Of a stretch of DNA of 64,000 nt, positions 31,584 through 40,629 are shown one piece after another. The first letter of the stretch is position 1; every line of letters starts with the position of its first letter. Made by a program: the position numbers and the translations under genes. The notes beneath the pieces are model-generated. The model had not been told where the DNA came from. It saw only the letters and a program-made list of their open reading frames with translations, and did no database searches. The DNA is taken from the NCBI GenBank assembly GCA_025358255.1, contig JANYKC010000095.1, positions 124,001 to 188,000 of the forward strand. The letters run 5' to 3'. This DNA is from Spirochaetaceae bacterium (GTDB lineage: Bacteria; Spirochaetota; Spirochaetia; Treponematales; Rectinemataceae).

Positions 31584-34457
31584 ATGAAACGCCCCCTCTA
31601 CCTCGTCGATTCCTACGCGTTCATCTACCGTTCCTATTTCGCCTTCCTCTCCCGTCCCCTGCGCAACGACTCGGGCGAGAACATCTCCGCCGTCTTCGGC
31701 TTTTTCCGCTTCCTCTTCAACCTCCTCGACGAGCACAACCCCGGCGCCTTCGCCTGTGTCTTCGATTCCAGTGGACCGACCTTCAGGCACGGCATGTACG
31801 AAGCCTACAAGGCCACTCGACAGAAGACCCCGGACGACCTCCATGCCCAGGTTCCCCTCGTCGAGGAGATCCTCGACGCCCTGCGCGTGCCCCGGTTGCG
31901 GGCGGAAGGCTTCGAGGCGGATGACCTCATCGCCACCCTGGCCATGAGGTGCAAGGCGGAAGGGCGCGAATGCTTCATCGTCTCGGGCGACAAGGACCTC
32001 CTCCAGCTGGTCGGCGGCGGCGTGAAGGCCCTGCGCCCGGACTCCAGTTTCGCCTTCAAGTCCTACGGGGAGGCCGAAGTCGAAGCCGAATGGGGCGTCC
32101 CCCCCCTGCGGATCCTCGACTACCTCTCCCTCACGGGGGACGCCTCCGACAATGTCCCTGGGGTGCCCGGAGTCGGGGACAAGACAGCCCTCAAGCTCCT
32201 GTCCGAGTTCGGGACCTTCGCCGGGGTCTATGCCCACCTGGACGAGGTGAAGCCGGAAAGCCTCAGGAAGAAACTGGAATCGGGCCGCCAGATCGCCGAG
32301 CTCTCGCTCAAGCTCATCACCCTGCGCGAGGATGTGCCCCTCGCGATCACGGACCTCGACGAGCTCGACATCGAGGGCATCGACCGGAAGTCCGCCAATC
32401 CGATTTTCATGCGGGAGGGGATGAAGAGCCTCATCGCCGCGGCCTCAGCCGCGGCCTCAGACGCGGCCTCAGCCGCGGCCGCGACGGCGGCGGGCGGCGG
32501 GCTTTTCGTCCTTGACGGCGGGAAAACCCAGGCAAGGGCGGGCGACATAGACGGCGAGACGAGCTCGAAACCTCCGGTCGGCTCGGGCAAGGCAGGCGAA
32601 GGCCAAGGCCTGCCGCCGGAGCTTGCCGGGGAAGGCGAGTACAAGACGCTCACCACGGCAGCCGAGCTGGCCCAATGGGTGGATGCCTGCCTGGCGGCGA
32701 GGGAGTTCGCTTTCGATTGCGAGACCGATTCCCTCGAGGAGCACCGGGCGGAACCTGTCGGCTTCTCGCTTTCGCACTCGCTGAAAAAGGCATGCTACGT
32801 CCCCTTGCGCGCCCCGGCGGGCGAGGCCGTGATCGACGCGAAGGACGCGCAGAGGGAACTTGCCAGGCTTTTCGCCGACGAGGGTTGCCTCCTCGTCGGG
32901 CAGAACGTGAAATACGACTTCGCCGTGATGAAGCGCTACGTCGGCCCCATGCGCAACCGCCTCTACGACACGATGATAGCCTCGTGGCTCCTCGATGCGG
33001 AATCCGATGCCCTGGGGCTCCAGGCGCTGGCACAGCGGCGCCTCGGCTACCACGGCATCGAGTTCAAGGACATCGTCCCCAAAGGCGGCACCTTCGCCGA
33101 CCTGCCCCTGTCCCTGGCGGGCAAGTATGCCGCCGAGGACGCCGACCTCACCTTCCGTCTTTACCGCCTCACCAAGGCCGAGCTGGACGCGGCCGGCCTC
33201 TCCTCGATCTTCTACGACCTCGAGATGCCCCTCGTGCCCATCCTGGCCGCCATGGAACTCGAGGGCATACGGGTGGAGAAGGGCGAGCTCAAGGCTTTCG
33301 GCCTGGAGCTTGAAGTGCGGCTTGGGGCCCTCGAGAGGGAGATCTGGGGGCTTGTGGGCCATGAGTTCAACGTCGCCTCGACCAAGCAGCTCCAGGAAGT
33401 GCTCTTCGTGGAGCGCAAGCTCCCGGCCGGCAAGAAGACCAAGACGGGCTTTTCCACGGACACCTCCGTCCTCGAGGAACTGGCCGACATGGATCCCGTG
33501 CCCGAGCGCATCCTCCTGCGGCGAAGCCTGGCCAAGCTCAAGTCCACCTACGTCGATGCCCTCCTCGAGCTGGTGCAAGGCGAAGTCCAGGGCGACTTCC
33601 TTTCGCCGGCGCGGAACAACGGGATTCCCCGGATACATACCCATTTCATGCAGACCGGCACCGCCACCGGCCGCCTCTCGAGCCAAGGTCCCAACCTCCA
33701 GAACATCCCCATCCGCGACGAGGAGGGCAGGCGGATCAGGCAGGCCTTTGTCGCCGACCAGGGCAACCTCCTTGTCTCGGCCGACTACGCCCAGATCGAG
33801 CTGGTCGTCCTTGCCCACCTCTCCGGTGACGAGGGCCTCCAGAAAGCCTTCCGCGAGGGTGTGGACGTCCACCGCCGGACGGCCAGCCTCCTGTTCAAGC
33901 TGCCGGAGGCCGAAGTGACGGCCGAACAGCGGCGCATCGCCAAGACGATCAACTTCGGGGTCATCTACGGGATGAGCGCCTTCAGGCTCTCGAACGAGCT
34001 GAAGATATCCCGCGGGGAAGCCCAATCCTTCATCGATGCCTATTTCGCCACCTATTCCGGGGTGCGCGACTTCATCAGGAGGACCATCGAGGAGACGGAG
34101 AGGACAGGCTACGCCATGACCCTCTTTGGCCGCCGCAGGCCGATAGCCGCGATCAATTCCAGGAACAAGACCGAAAAGCAGGCCGCCGAGCGCGTCGCGG
34201 TGAACACGCCCATCCAGGGAAGCGCCGCCGACATCGTCAAGCGCGCGATGATCGCCGTGGACAGGTCCCTCCGCGCCGAACTGCCTGCCACCCGGCTCCT
34301 CCTCCAGGTCCATGACGAGCTCATCGTCGAGTCGCCGGAAGCCGACGCCAAGGCGGCGGCGGCCATCATGCGGCGGGAGATGGAGGGGGCGGTGACCTTG
34401 GCCGTGCCCCTGCGCGCGAGCGTGGAGACCGCAAGGTCCTGGGGAGAAATGCACTGA
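31584..34457 (+). CDS. polA: DNA polymerase I
   Basis: A 957-aa family A polymerase with all three domains. The N-terminal 5'-3' exonuclease shows EADDLIATLA, SGDKDLLQLV and TGDASDNVPGVPGVG. The 3'-5' exonuclease keeps its acidic residues (FDCETDSLEE, NVKYDFAVMK, YAAEDADL), so proofreading should be active. The polymerase domain has SADYAQIELVVLAHLSGD, the O-helix RRIAKTINFGVIYGM, and LLLQVHDELIVE. An Ala-rich linker (ASAAASDAASAAAATAAGGG, about residues 290-310) made of GCGGCCTCAGCC-type repeats separates the first two domains. Used in Okazaki processing and repair. Its stop overlaps the coaE start. Confidence 0.95.
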   Translation: MKRPLYLVDSYAFIYRSYFAFLSRPLRNDSGENISAVFGFFRFLFNLLDEHNPGAFACVFDSSGPTFRHGMYEAYKATRQKTPDDLHAQVPLVEEILDALRVPRLRAEGFEADDLIATLAMRCKAEGRECFIVSGDKDLLQLVGGGVKALRPDSSFAFKSYGEAEVEAEWGVPPLRILDYLSLTGDASDNVPGVPGVGDKTALKLLSEFGTFAGVYAHLDEVKPESLRKKLESGRQIAELSLKLITLREDVPLAITDLDELDIEGIDRKSANPIFMREGMKSLIAAASAAASDAASAAAATAAGGGLFVLDGGKTQARAGDIDGETSSKPPVGSGKAGEGQGLPPELAGEGEYKTLTTAAELAQWVDACLAAREFAFDCETDSLEEHRAEPVGFSLSHSLKKACYVPLRAPAGEAVIDAKDAQRELARLFADEGCLLVGQNVKYDFAVMKRYVGPMRNRLYDTMIASWLLDAESDALGLQALAQRRLGYHGIEFKDIVPKGGTFADLPLSLAGKYAAEDADLTFRLYRLTKAELDAAGLSSIFYDLEMPLVPILAAMELEGIRVEKGELKAFGLELEVRLGALEREIWGLVGHEFNVASTKQLQEVLFVERKLPAGKKTKTGFSTDTSVLEELADMDPVPERILLRRSLAKLKSTYVDALLELVQGEVQGDFLSPARNNGIPRIHTHFMQTGTATGRLSSQGPNLQNIPIRDEEGRRIRQAFVADQGNLLVSADYAQIELVVLAHLSGDEGLQKAFREGVDVHRRTASLLFKLPEAEVTAEQRRIAKTINFGVIYGMSAFRLSNELKISRGEAQSFIDAYFATYSGVRDFIRRTIEETERTGYAMTLFGRRRPIAAINSRNKTEKQAAERVAVNTPIQGSAADIVKRAMIAVDRSLRAELPATRLLLQVHDELIVESPEADAKAAAAIMRREMEGAVTLAVPLRASVETARSWGEMH

Positions 34458-35050
34458 TGCTCCTCGGACTCACGGGGGGGTATTGCGCGGGAAAGAACGC
34501 CGTCGCCTCCCTCCTCGAGGCAAGGGGCTGGCTCTGTTTCGATATCGACAAGCTCGGCCACGAGGCCCTCGACCTCGAAGAGTCGATGGAGGCCATCGCC
34601 TGGCGATTCGGCCCGTCGGTGATCCGCCCCGATGGAAGCCTGGACCGGAAGGCCCTCGGGGCCCTGGTCTTCGACGACCCTGAGGGCCTGGCCGACCTCG
34701 AGGCCATAGTCCATCCGGCTGTCTATCGCCTTCTCCGCCCCCGCGTCGCGGACGGGTTGGAGGCGGGGCGGAAGGTATGCATCAACGCCGCCCTCCTCTA
34801 CCGCATGCCGGATGCTGCCGCCTGCGATGCCATCATCGAAGTGCTGGCGCCCCTCTCCCTTCGCGTGGCGCGGGCAAAGGCGAGGGACGGGCTGACCGCG
34901 CGTGAGGCGAGGTTGAGGATTGCCAAGCAAAGATCCTTTTGGGCTTTGCGCAAAAAGGTCGACAAGCCATTTTTTTATTTAAGAAACGTCCACGATATCG
35001 AATATCTCCAAGCTCAAATCGACATGATCCTTAAAAAAGTGCAATTATAA
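34457..35050 (+). CDS. coaE: Dephospho-CoA kinase
   Basis: A 197-aa P-loop kinase catalysing the last step of CoA synthesis. The Walker A loop reads LTGGYCAGKNAV: the usual Ser/Thr after GK is Asn, which is unusual. DIDKLGHEAL is the substrate-binding motif (usually DaDxiaHxl), and the IVHPAV stretch and lid region RDGLTAREARLRI are typical. The start overlaps the polA stop (TGATG). The C-terminal 25 codons are richer in A and T than the rest. It is the partner step to the coaX and ECF genes elsewhere in the window. Confidence 0.88.
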   Translation: MLLGLTGGYCAGKNAVASLLEARGWLCFDIDKLGHEALDLEESMEAIAWRFGPSVIRPDGSLDRKALGALVFDDPEGLADLEAIVHPAVYRLLRPRVADGLEAGRKVCINAALLYRMPDAAACDAIIEVLAPLSLRVARAKARDGLTAREARLRIAKQRSFWALRKKVDKPFFYLRNVHDIEYLQAQIDMILKKVQL

Positions 35051-35132
35051 GAACGCGATTCTATCTGCCGTAACACCGTCCAGTCTGGCCTTGAAACTGG
35101 TCCGCGATCGCCACAAAGCCCGGAAAAAAAGC

Positions 35133-35160
35133 TTGTCCCCCGCCAAGAGTAGTCTATAAT
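35133..35160 (+). promoter_or_regulatory. Promoter of the BMP-family transporter operon
   Basis: TTGTCC (35133-35138), 16 bp, TATAAT (35155-35160, perfect). The same -35 hexamer precedes the adenine deaminase operon. The 84-nt leader can form small stems CTCGA/TCGAG and TGGAC/GTCCA; I do not recognise a known riboswitch in it. Confidence 0.7.
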
Positions 35161-35244
35161 GCTCGAGGCAGGATGGGTCGAGCCATGGACTATCCTACCA
35201 CCGGGTCCAGAAATCTCGAATACGCATGGCCAAGGAGTTGAAGT

Positions 35245-36447
35245 ATGCGGAACGTCTCCAGGATTTTCCTGATGTTGCTCATCGCGGTGGTTGTCGGCTC
35301 GGCCGCTTTCGCCCAGAGCGCACCCCCCGCCGCCGGATCGAATCTCACCATCGGCCTCGTCATGGTCGGCCCCTACAATGACCACGGCTGGAGCCAGGCC
35401 AACTACGACGGCATCCAGTATGTCCTCGCCAAGGTGCCAGGCACGAAACTTGTCTACATCGACAAGGCCAACTCGGCCGACCGCCCAGGAACGACGGTCT
35501 CCCAGCTCGGCGAGAGCCTTGTCGCCCAGGGCGCCAAGCTCGTGGTGTTCAGCTCGGATGACATGACCGACGAGGCCATCAAGTTCGCCCAGGACCACAA
35601 GGATATCTTCGTCGTCCTCACCTCCGGCTCCCAGCAGTGGAAAGACGGAAAGGACTACAAGCCCCTCCCCAACATGATCAACGTCATGGGCAGGATGGAG
35701 TACATGAAGATGGTCGCCGGCGTCGCCGCCGCCATGACCACCAAGACCGGCAAGATCGGCTTCCTCGGCCCCCTCATCAACGATGAGACCCGCCGCCTGG
35801 CCGCCTCCGCCTATCTCGGCGCGAAGTACGCCTGGGTCAACTATCTCAAGAAAGACGCCAAGGACCTCCAGTTCAAGGTGACCTGGATCGGCTTCTGGTT
35901 CAACATCCCCGGCGTGACCTCCGATCCCACCCAGGTGGCCGACGACTTCTTCAACACCGGTTTTGACGTGGTCATCTCCGGCATCGACACGACCGAAGCC
36001 GTCGCCGAAGCCGCCAAGTACCAGGCCCAGGGCAAGACGGTCTGGGCCGTTCCCTACGACTATGCCAAGGCCATCGATGAAGGAAAGGGCGTCTCCCTCG
36101 GCGTCCCCTATTTCAACTGGGGCCCCGCGTACTCCGCGGTCGTCACCTCCGCGATGAAGGGCACCTGGAAATCCCACTGGGAGTGGAACGCCCCCGACTG
36201 GAAGAACATCAACAACCCCGACACCTCAGCGGTCGGCTTCAAGAAAGGCACCCTCAGCAAAGCCGCTTCCGACGGCGTCGACACGTTCGTCGGCGAGCTG
36301 GGCAAGGGCCTCAACCTGTGGAAGGGTCCCCTCAACACCCAGGACGGGAAACCCTACCTGAAGGCCGGAACCGTAGCCACCGACCAGCAAGTCTGGTACC
36401 TGCCCCAGCTCCTCGAGGGCATGCAGGGCCAGTCGGTCTCCAAGTAA
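35245..36447 (+). CDS. BMP/PnrA-family ABC transporter substrate-binding protein
   Basis: A 400-aa exported binding protein. The N-terminus is a classic signal peptide (MRNVSRIFLMLLIAVVVGSA, cleavage about AFA|QS), without a lipobox cysteine. The mature part begins TIGLVMVGPYNDHGWSQAN, the start of the Bmp/Med/PnrA (DUF3798-like) fold that binds purine nucleosides or xanthine-type ligands; MGRMEYMKMVAGVAAAMTTK is another family block. A strong promoter and an AAGGAG ribosome site precede it. With the ATPase and two permeases downstream it forms a nucleoside/purine importer, feeding the catabolic operon that follows. Confidence 0.88.
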   Translation: MRNVSRIFLMLLIAVVVGSAAFAQSAPPAAGSNLTIGLVMVGPYNDHGWSQANYDGIQYVLAKVPGTKLVYIDKANSADRPGTTVSQLGESLVAQGAKLVVFSSDDMTDEAIKFAQDHKDIFVVLTSGSQQWKDGKDYKPLPNMINVMGRMEYMKMVAGVAAAMTTKTGKIGFLGPLINDETRRLAASAYLGAKYAWVNYLKKDAKDLQFKVTWIGFWFNIPGVTSDPTQVADDFFNTGFDVVISGIDTTEAVAEAAKYQAQGKTVWAVPYDYAKAIDEGKGVSLGVPYFNWGPAYSAVVTSAMKGTWKSHWEWNAPDWKNINNPDTSAVGFKKGTLSKAASDGVDTFVGELGKGLNLWKGPLNTQDGKPYLKAGTVATDQQVWYLPQLLEGMQGQSVSK

Positions 36448-36453
36448 ACGTCC

Positions 36454-36496
36454 GGGGACGAAACCCTTTTGTTTCGAGCAAAAGGGTTTCTTCCCC
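36454..36496. repeat. Very stable hairpin after the binding-protein gene
   Basis: GAAACCCTTTTG (36460-36471) and CAAAAGGGTTTC (36479-36490) form a perfect 12-bp stem, extended by GGGGA/TTCCCC. Placed between a highly needed binding protein and its membrane partners, it probably slows 3' decay or attenuates read-through. Confidence 0.6.
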
Positions 36497-36516
36497 AAAC
36501 CCCATCTTCCTAAAAA

Positions 36517-36603
36517 CGCGACCAGGGGCGCCGCAAAATGGATTGGCCGGCGAGCCCTTTGGGCCGCCGGCGCATTTATGGAAGATCGCCCCTGGACCCC
36601 GCG
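36517..36603. repeat. Second, nested stem structure before the ABC ATPase gene
   Basis: The outer stem is CGCG-A-CCAGGGGCG (36517-36530) with CGCCCCTGG...CGCG (36587-36603). The inner hairpin is GCCGGCG (36546-36552) with CGCCGGC (36565-36571) and GCCC/GGGC inside. No ORF. Likely part of a dispersed palindromic repeat or a processing signal. Confidence 0.5.
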
Positions 36604-36670
36604 TTTGCAGAGTGCGCTAGAACGGAAAGATAACTCGATCCACAATTCCGCCTGTCTTCAGGGGTAGCTC

Positions 36671-38170
36671 ATGCATGTTGAGTTGCGAAAGATTGCCAAG
36701 TGTTTCGGGGCGCTCAGGGCCAACGACGCGATAACGCTCACCGTGCCCGCCTCCACCATCCTGGGCATCCTTGGGGAGAACGGGGCGGGAAAAAGCACCC
36801 TGATGAAGATCTTCTCGGGGTTCTACAGCCCGGACTCCGGGGAGATACTCCTCGACGGCAAGGCGGTGCGCATCTCGTCGCCCGCCGACGCGATCCGCCA
36901 GGGCATCGGCATGCTTCATCAGGACCCCCTCGATTTCCCTCCACTGAGGGTCCTCGACGACTTTATCCTCGGGCGAAGGGGCGGCCTCATCCCGAACCGA
37001 CGCGGCGCCGCCAAGGAGTTCAAGGAACTTGCCCTACGCTTCGATTTCTCCATCGATCCGGATGTCTATGTCGACACCCTGACGGTGGGCGAGCGGCAAC
37101 AGCTGGAAATCCTCAGGCTCCTCTGGCTCGGCGCCCGGGTGCTCATCCTTGACGAGCCGACCACGGGCATCAGCCTTCCACAGAAAGAGAAGCTCTTCGC
37201 GACCCTCAAGAAGCTGGCCGCGGAAGGCATGACGATAATCTTCGTCTCCCACAAGCTCGAGGACGTCGAAGCCCTCTGCACCCAGGCGGCCGTGCTCCGC
37301 CAGGGTGTCCTGGTCGGGGAGATGCTCCCTCCCTTCCAGACCAAGGACCTCATCGAGATGATGTTCGGCAAGGAAGTGCCCCTCGCGCCAAAGCTGAAGC
37401 TCGAGCCGGGGAAGAGCGTCCTGGCGGCCAAGCACATAGCCCTCGATGGCATCAGGCTCCAGATCAAGGGAGTCGACCTCGAGGTGCGCGCGGGCGAGGT
37501 CATCGGACTGGCTGGCATGGAAGGCTCTGGCCAGGCCCTCTTCCTTGGCGCCTGCGCCGGACTCGCCCAGCCCACCGAAGGCTCCTTCTGCCTGGATGAG
37601 GACGAGCACGACATGACCGGGAGGAGCCACCACGACTTCCGACGCGAGGGCGTGGCCTACCTTCCCGCAGCCCGCCTTGAACAGGCGCTGGTGGCCGGCC
37701 TCTCCCTCACCGAGCATTTCATCCTCTCGGAAGGCATGAAGGGCCTCTTCATCGACCGCAGGAAATCCGAGGAGCTCGCCGCATCGCGAATTGCCCTCTA
37801 CAACATCAAGGGCCGTCCCGACTCCGCGGTCGAGTCCCTCTCCGGCGGCAACCAGCAAAGGGCCCTCCTTGCCCTCATGCGCAGCCCGCTCAAGCTCATC
37901 CTCGTGGAGCATCCCACACGGGGCCTCGACATCGAATCGACGATCTATGTCTGGGGGAAACTCAAGGAGCGCTGCGCCCAAGGCACGGCCATCGTCTTCA
38001 TCTCGGCCGACCTGGACGAGGTCCTCCAGTACAGCGACCGGGTCATGGTCTTTTTCGCCGGCCGGGTAAGCCCGCCCCTCGACTCGGGAAAGCTCTCCGT
38101 CGAGGAACTGGGCCGCCTCATCGGCGGCAAGGGCTGGGAAGCACTGCAAGGAGCTACGGAACATGCGTGA
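36671..38170 (+). CDS. Purine/nucleoside ABC transporter, double ATPase subunit
   Basis: A 499-aa fusion of two ABC domains, the form used by BMP-type and sugar importers. Domain 1 is complete: GENGAGKSTLMKIFSG (Walker A), LTVGERQQLEILRLLWL (signature) and LILDEPTTGIS (Walker B). Domain 2 has the degenerate Walker A typical of the family (GMEGSGQALFLGAC, Lys lost), a signature LSGGNQQRALLALM and VEHPTRGLDIEST in place of a canonical Walker B. GGGGTAG precedes ATG 36671. It overlaps the first permease gene by 8 nt. Confidence 0.92.
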   Translation: MHVELRKIAKCFGALRANDAITLTVPASTILGILGENGAGKSTLMKIFSGFYSPDSGEILLDGKAVRISSPADAIRQGIGMLHQDPLDFPPLRVLDDFILGRRGGLIPNRRGAAKEFKELALRFDFSIDPDVYVDTLTVGERQQLEILRLLWLGARVLILDEPTTGISLPQKEKLFATLKKLAAEGMTIIFVSHKLEDVEALCTQAAVLRQGVLVGEMLPPFQTKDLIEMMFGKEVPLAPKLKLEPGKSVLAAKHIALDGIRLQIKGVDLEVRAGEVIGLAGMEGSGQALFLGACAGLAQPTEGSFCLDEDEHDMTGRSHHDFRREGVAYLPAARLEQALVAGLSLTEHFILSEGMKGLFIDRRKSEELAASRIALYNIKGRPDSAVESLSGGNQQRALLALMRSPLKLILVEHPTRGLDIESTIYVWGKLKERCAQGTAIVFISADLDEVLQYSDRVMVFFAGRVSPPLDSGKLSVEELGRLIGGKGWEALQGATEHA

Positions 38171-39215
38171 CAACCGCAGCACGAGATTCGCCTTCCAGTT
38201 GGGAGCCGTGGTGCTGGCCCTCGGCATCGCGACCCTTGCCCTGCTCGCGGCGGGGGCCCAGCCGATACAGGCCTACAGGAACATAATCCTGGGCGCGGTG
38301 GGCTCCTGGGACGTGGCGGCCAATGTCCTCGTCTCGTGGGTCCCCCTCCTCCTGGCGACCTCGGGCCTCCTCGTGACCTTCACCGTGGGCCTGTGGAACA
38401 TCGGCATCGAAGGCCAGATAACCCTGGGCGCCATCTTCACGACCTGGGCCCTCCGGTCCCTCCAGTCGAGCGCGATGGACCCGGCCCTCGTCATCATCCT
38501 CGCCGTCCTTGCCGGCATGGCAGGCGGGGCGCTCTGGGCGATGTTCGCCGGAGCCCTCAAGACCTTCGGGGGCGTCAACGAGATCTTCGGCGGCCTGGGC
38601 CTGAACTTCGTGGCGACAGCCCTGAACCTCTGGCTGATATTCGGTCCCTGGAAGAGGCCGGGAGTAGCCTCGATGTCGGGCACCCTTCCCTTCGAACGCG
38701 CGCTGTGGATGCCCATCGCGGCAGGTTCCTCACGCCTGACGCCCATGACCCTGATCATCGCCGTCATCGCCATCCTGGCGGTCTATGCGATGATCGAAGG
38801 CACCTATTTCGGCCTCCGCCTCAAGGCCGTCGGCAAGAACCAGAAATCCGCCTACATCCTGGGCATCCCGACCTGGCAGCACATGATGTCGAGTTTCGCG
38901 ATCTGCGGCGTTTTCGCCGGGCTGGCCGGAGCCGTACAGGTCACCTCGGTCTACCATCGCCTCATCCCCTCGATCTCCTCCGGCTACGGCTACATGGGCC
39001 TCATGGTCGCCATGCTCGTGGGCTACAAGGCCAGCATAGCGGCGCCCGTGGCCCTCTTTTTTGCTGCCCTCAATGTCGGGTCGATCCAGCTGCCCATCGT
39101 GATGAAGCTCGATTCCTCGCTGGCTGGAGTCCTTCAGGGGACCCTTGTCCTCTTCGTCATCCTGGGCCAGGGCGCCCGCGGCCGCCTCCTCAAGAAAGCG
39201 AAGGTGAGAACATGA
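38163..39215 (+). CDS. Purine/nucleoside ABC transporter permease 1
   Basis: A 350-aa membrane protein of the BPD_transp_2 (branched-chain/ribose/nucleoside) permease family with about 9-10 helices. GLWNIGIEGQITLGAIFTTW and the cytoplasmic loop GLRLKAVGKNQKSAYILGI (EAA-like coupling region) are family features. It overlaps the ATPase gene by 8 nt and the next permease by 4 nt (ATGA). Confidence 0.9.
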   Translation: MRDNRSTRFAFQLGAVVLALGIATLALLAAGAQPIQAYRNIILGAVGSWDVAANVLVSWVPLLLATSGLLVTFTVGLWNIGIEGQITLGAIFTTWALRSLQSSAMDPALVIILAVLAGMAGGALWAMFAGALKTFGGVNEIFGGLGLNFVATALNLWLIFGPWKRPGVASMSGTLPFERALWMPIAAGSSRLTPMTLIIAVIAILAVYAMIEGTYFGLRLKAVGKNQKSAYILGIPTWQHMMSSFAICGVFAGLAGAVQVTSVYHRLIPSISSGYGYMGLMVAMLVGYKASIAAPVALFFAALNVGSIQLPIVMKLDSSLAGVLQGTLVLFVILGQGARGRLLKKAKVRT

Positions 39216-40210
39216 CCGATTCAGCGATCCTCATCAGCCTCGCGGGGGTCCTGGCAGCCGCGGCCCCCGTCGTCTTCGCCGTCCTCGGGGAGACCATCTC
39301 CGAGCGCGCCGGCGTCCTCAACCTCTCCATGAACGGCATGATACTCCTCAGCGCGATGGGCTCCTTCGCCGTCGCCCTCGCCACGAAAAACGTCTTCCTC
39401 GGCTTCCTGGCCGGCGCCGCGATAGGCGCCCTCATCTCCCTCATCGTGGCCTTCGCCAGCCTCACCCTCATGCAATCCCAGGTCGCGGTCGGCTTCGTCC
39501 TGGCACTCCTGTGCCGAGACCTCTCCTATTTCCTGGGCAATCCCATCATGGGCCAGGTAGCTCCTCGCATCTCGCAGCTTCCCATCCCCGGCCTCGAGGG
39601 GATTCCCATCCTCGGGACCCTCATCTTCCGCCAGGACATGATGACCTATCTCTCCTTCGTCCTCGTGATCCTGGCCTGGTTCTTCATCTTCAGGACGAGA
39701 CCGGGCCTCACCCTCCGCGGCATAGGCGAACGCCCGGCGGCCGCCTTCGTGCGTGGCGCCAACGTAAACCGCCTCCGTTACGTGTATGCGATGATCGGTG
39801 GAGCCATAGCAGGCCTGGCAGGGCCGATCTACTCGCTCTCCATCAAGGCAGGCTGGAAGGGAACCATCTCAGGACTCGACGGGATCGGCTGGATAGTCCT
39901 TTCCATCACGATCTTCGGCGGATGGAAGCCCTTCCGGGCCGCCCTCGGCTGCTACCTCTTCGCCATCCTCCAGTGGCTGGGCCTCGTGCTCCAGCCGAGC
40001 CTGCCCTCCGTCCCCTCCCAGGTGCTCCAGGTCGCGCCCTTCCCCCTCATGATCCTCACCCTCCTCTTCGTCAACATCGGCAACGCGGAATGGGTCGAGC
40101 GCAGCCTCGCCCGCCTCCCGGAAAACGTGCGCAGGGAGATCGCCAAGGCCCTGCGGGCGATGAACGCCACGCCTCCGGCAGCCCTCGGGGTGCCCTTCGA
40201 AAAGGAATAG
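39212..40210 (+). CDS. Purine/nucleoside ABC transporter permease 2
   Basis: A 332-aa second permease of the same family, with about eight helices. GETISERAGVLNLSMNGMIL is the conserved N-terminal block and TRPGLTLRGIGERPAAAFVR the coupling loop. The two permeases form the heterodimeric channel. ATG 39212 overlaps the stop of permease 1; a much longer open frame upstream is an artefact of overlap. A rho-independent terminator follows 34 bp downstream, closing the operon. Confidence 0.9.
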   Translation: MTDSAILISLAGVLAAAAPVVFAVLGETISERAGVLNLSMNGMILLSAMGSFAVALATKNVFLGFLAGAAIGALISLIVAFASLTLMQSQVAVGFVLALLCRDLSYFLGNPIMGQVAPRISQLPIPGLEGIPILGTLIFRQDMMTYLSFVLVILAWFFIFRTRPGLTLRGIGERPAAAFVRGANVNRLRYVYAMIGGAIAGLAGPIYSLSIKAGWKGTISGLDGIGWIVLSITIFGGWKPFRAALGCYLFAILQWLGLVLQPSLPSVPSQVLQVAPFPLMILTLLFVNIGNAEWVERSLARLPENVRREIAKALRAMNATPPAALGVPFEKE

Positions 40211-40243
40211 ACGAAGCGCACGATACCACTTTTGATGGAAAGG

Positions 40244-40281
40244 CGGCGCATATCGCGGCAACGCGGTTGCGCCGTTTTTTT
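40244..40281 (+). terminator. Terminator of the transporter operon
   Basis: CGGCGCA (40244-40250) and TGCGCCG (40268-40274) with an inner CGCG/CGCG pairing, followed by TTTTTTT. Confidence 0.85.
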
Positions 40282-40629
40282 GGAATAGCCCGCTTGAACC
40301 TTTCCAATAGCCAGTGGCTTCGGCGCTCTTCCCAAACCCGCCGCCCGCCGCGCTGCCGCGAACGCGGATCGGTTGGCCCGTTCAACCTATGGATACGGAA
40401 TAGGGTCGAGGCAAGCTCTCTTGGGCCATCCCAAAAAAGGTCAGGGATTTTTCGTCACTCCTTCACTCGCGGGAAAAGGGGTCCGCCCTTGCCGTTTGCG
40501 GGGGGAACCTATATCAAAAGCCCTTGATCATTCGCTTTTCTTTGCCGATAGGAATGATGGATGCTCACTCGGCTTCTCGTGCCGGGTGGCGCGTCGCGCC
40601 AGAAGGCGCCATCAGGGAGGAAGGCCAAG
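40282..40629. other. Non-coding gap before the SPOR-domain gene
   Basis: No ORF with recognisable homology. GGTTG/CAACC (about 40370-40387) is a small stem. TTGATC near 40526 followed after 17 bp by GATAGG is a poor promoter for the next gene. Otherwise I see nothing in it. Confidence 0.4.

Noticed and set aside
32440..32500. CRISPR-like or microsatellite repeats in polA
   Set aside because: These GCGGCCTCAGCC-like repeats encode the alanine-rich interdomain linker; there are no spacers.
32469..34454. A 661-codon minus-strand frame across polA
   Set aside because: Antisense shadow; polA motifs are complete on the other strand.
35161..35244. Purine riboswitch in the transporter leader
   Set aside because: The conserved purine-aptamer core (two kissing loops and the three-way junction) cannot be found; only short 5-bp stems exist.
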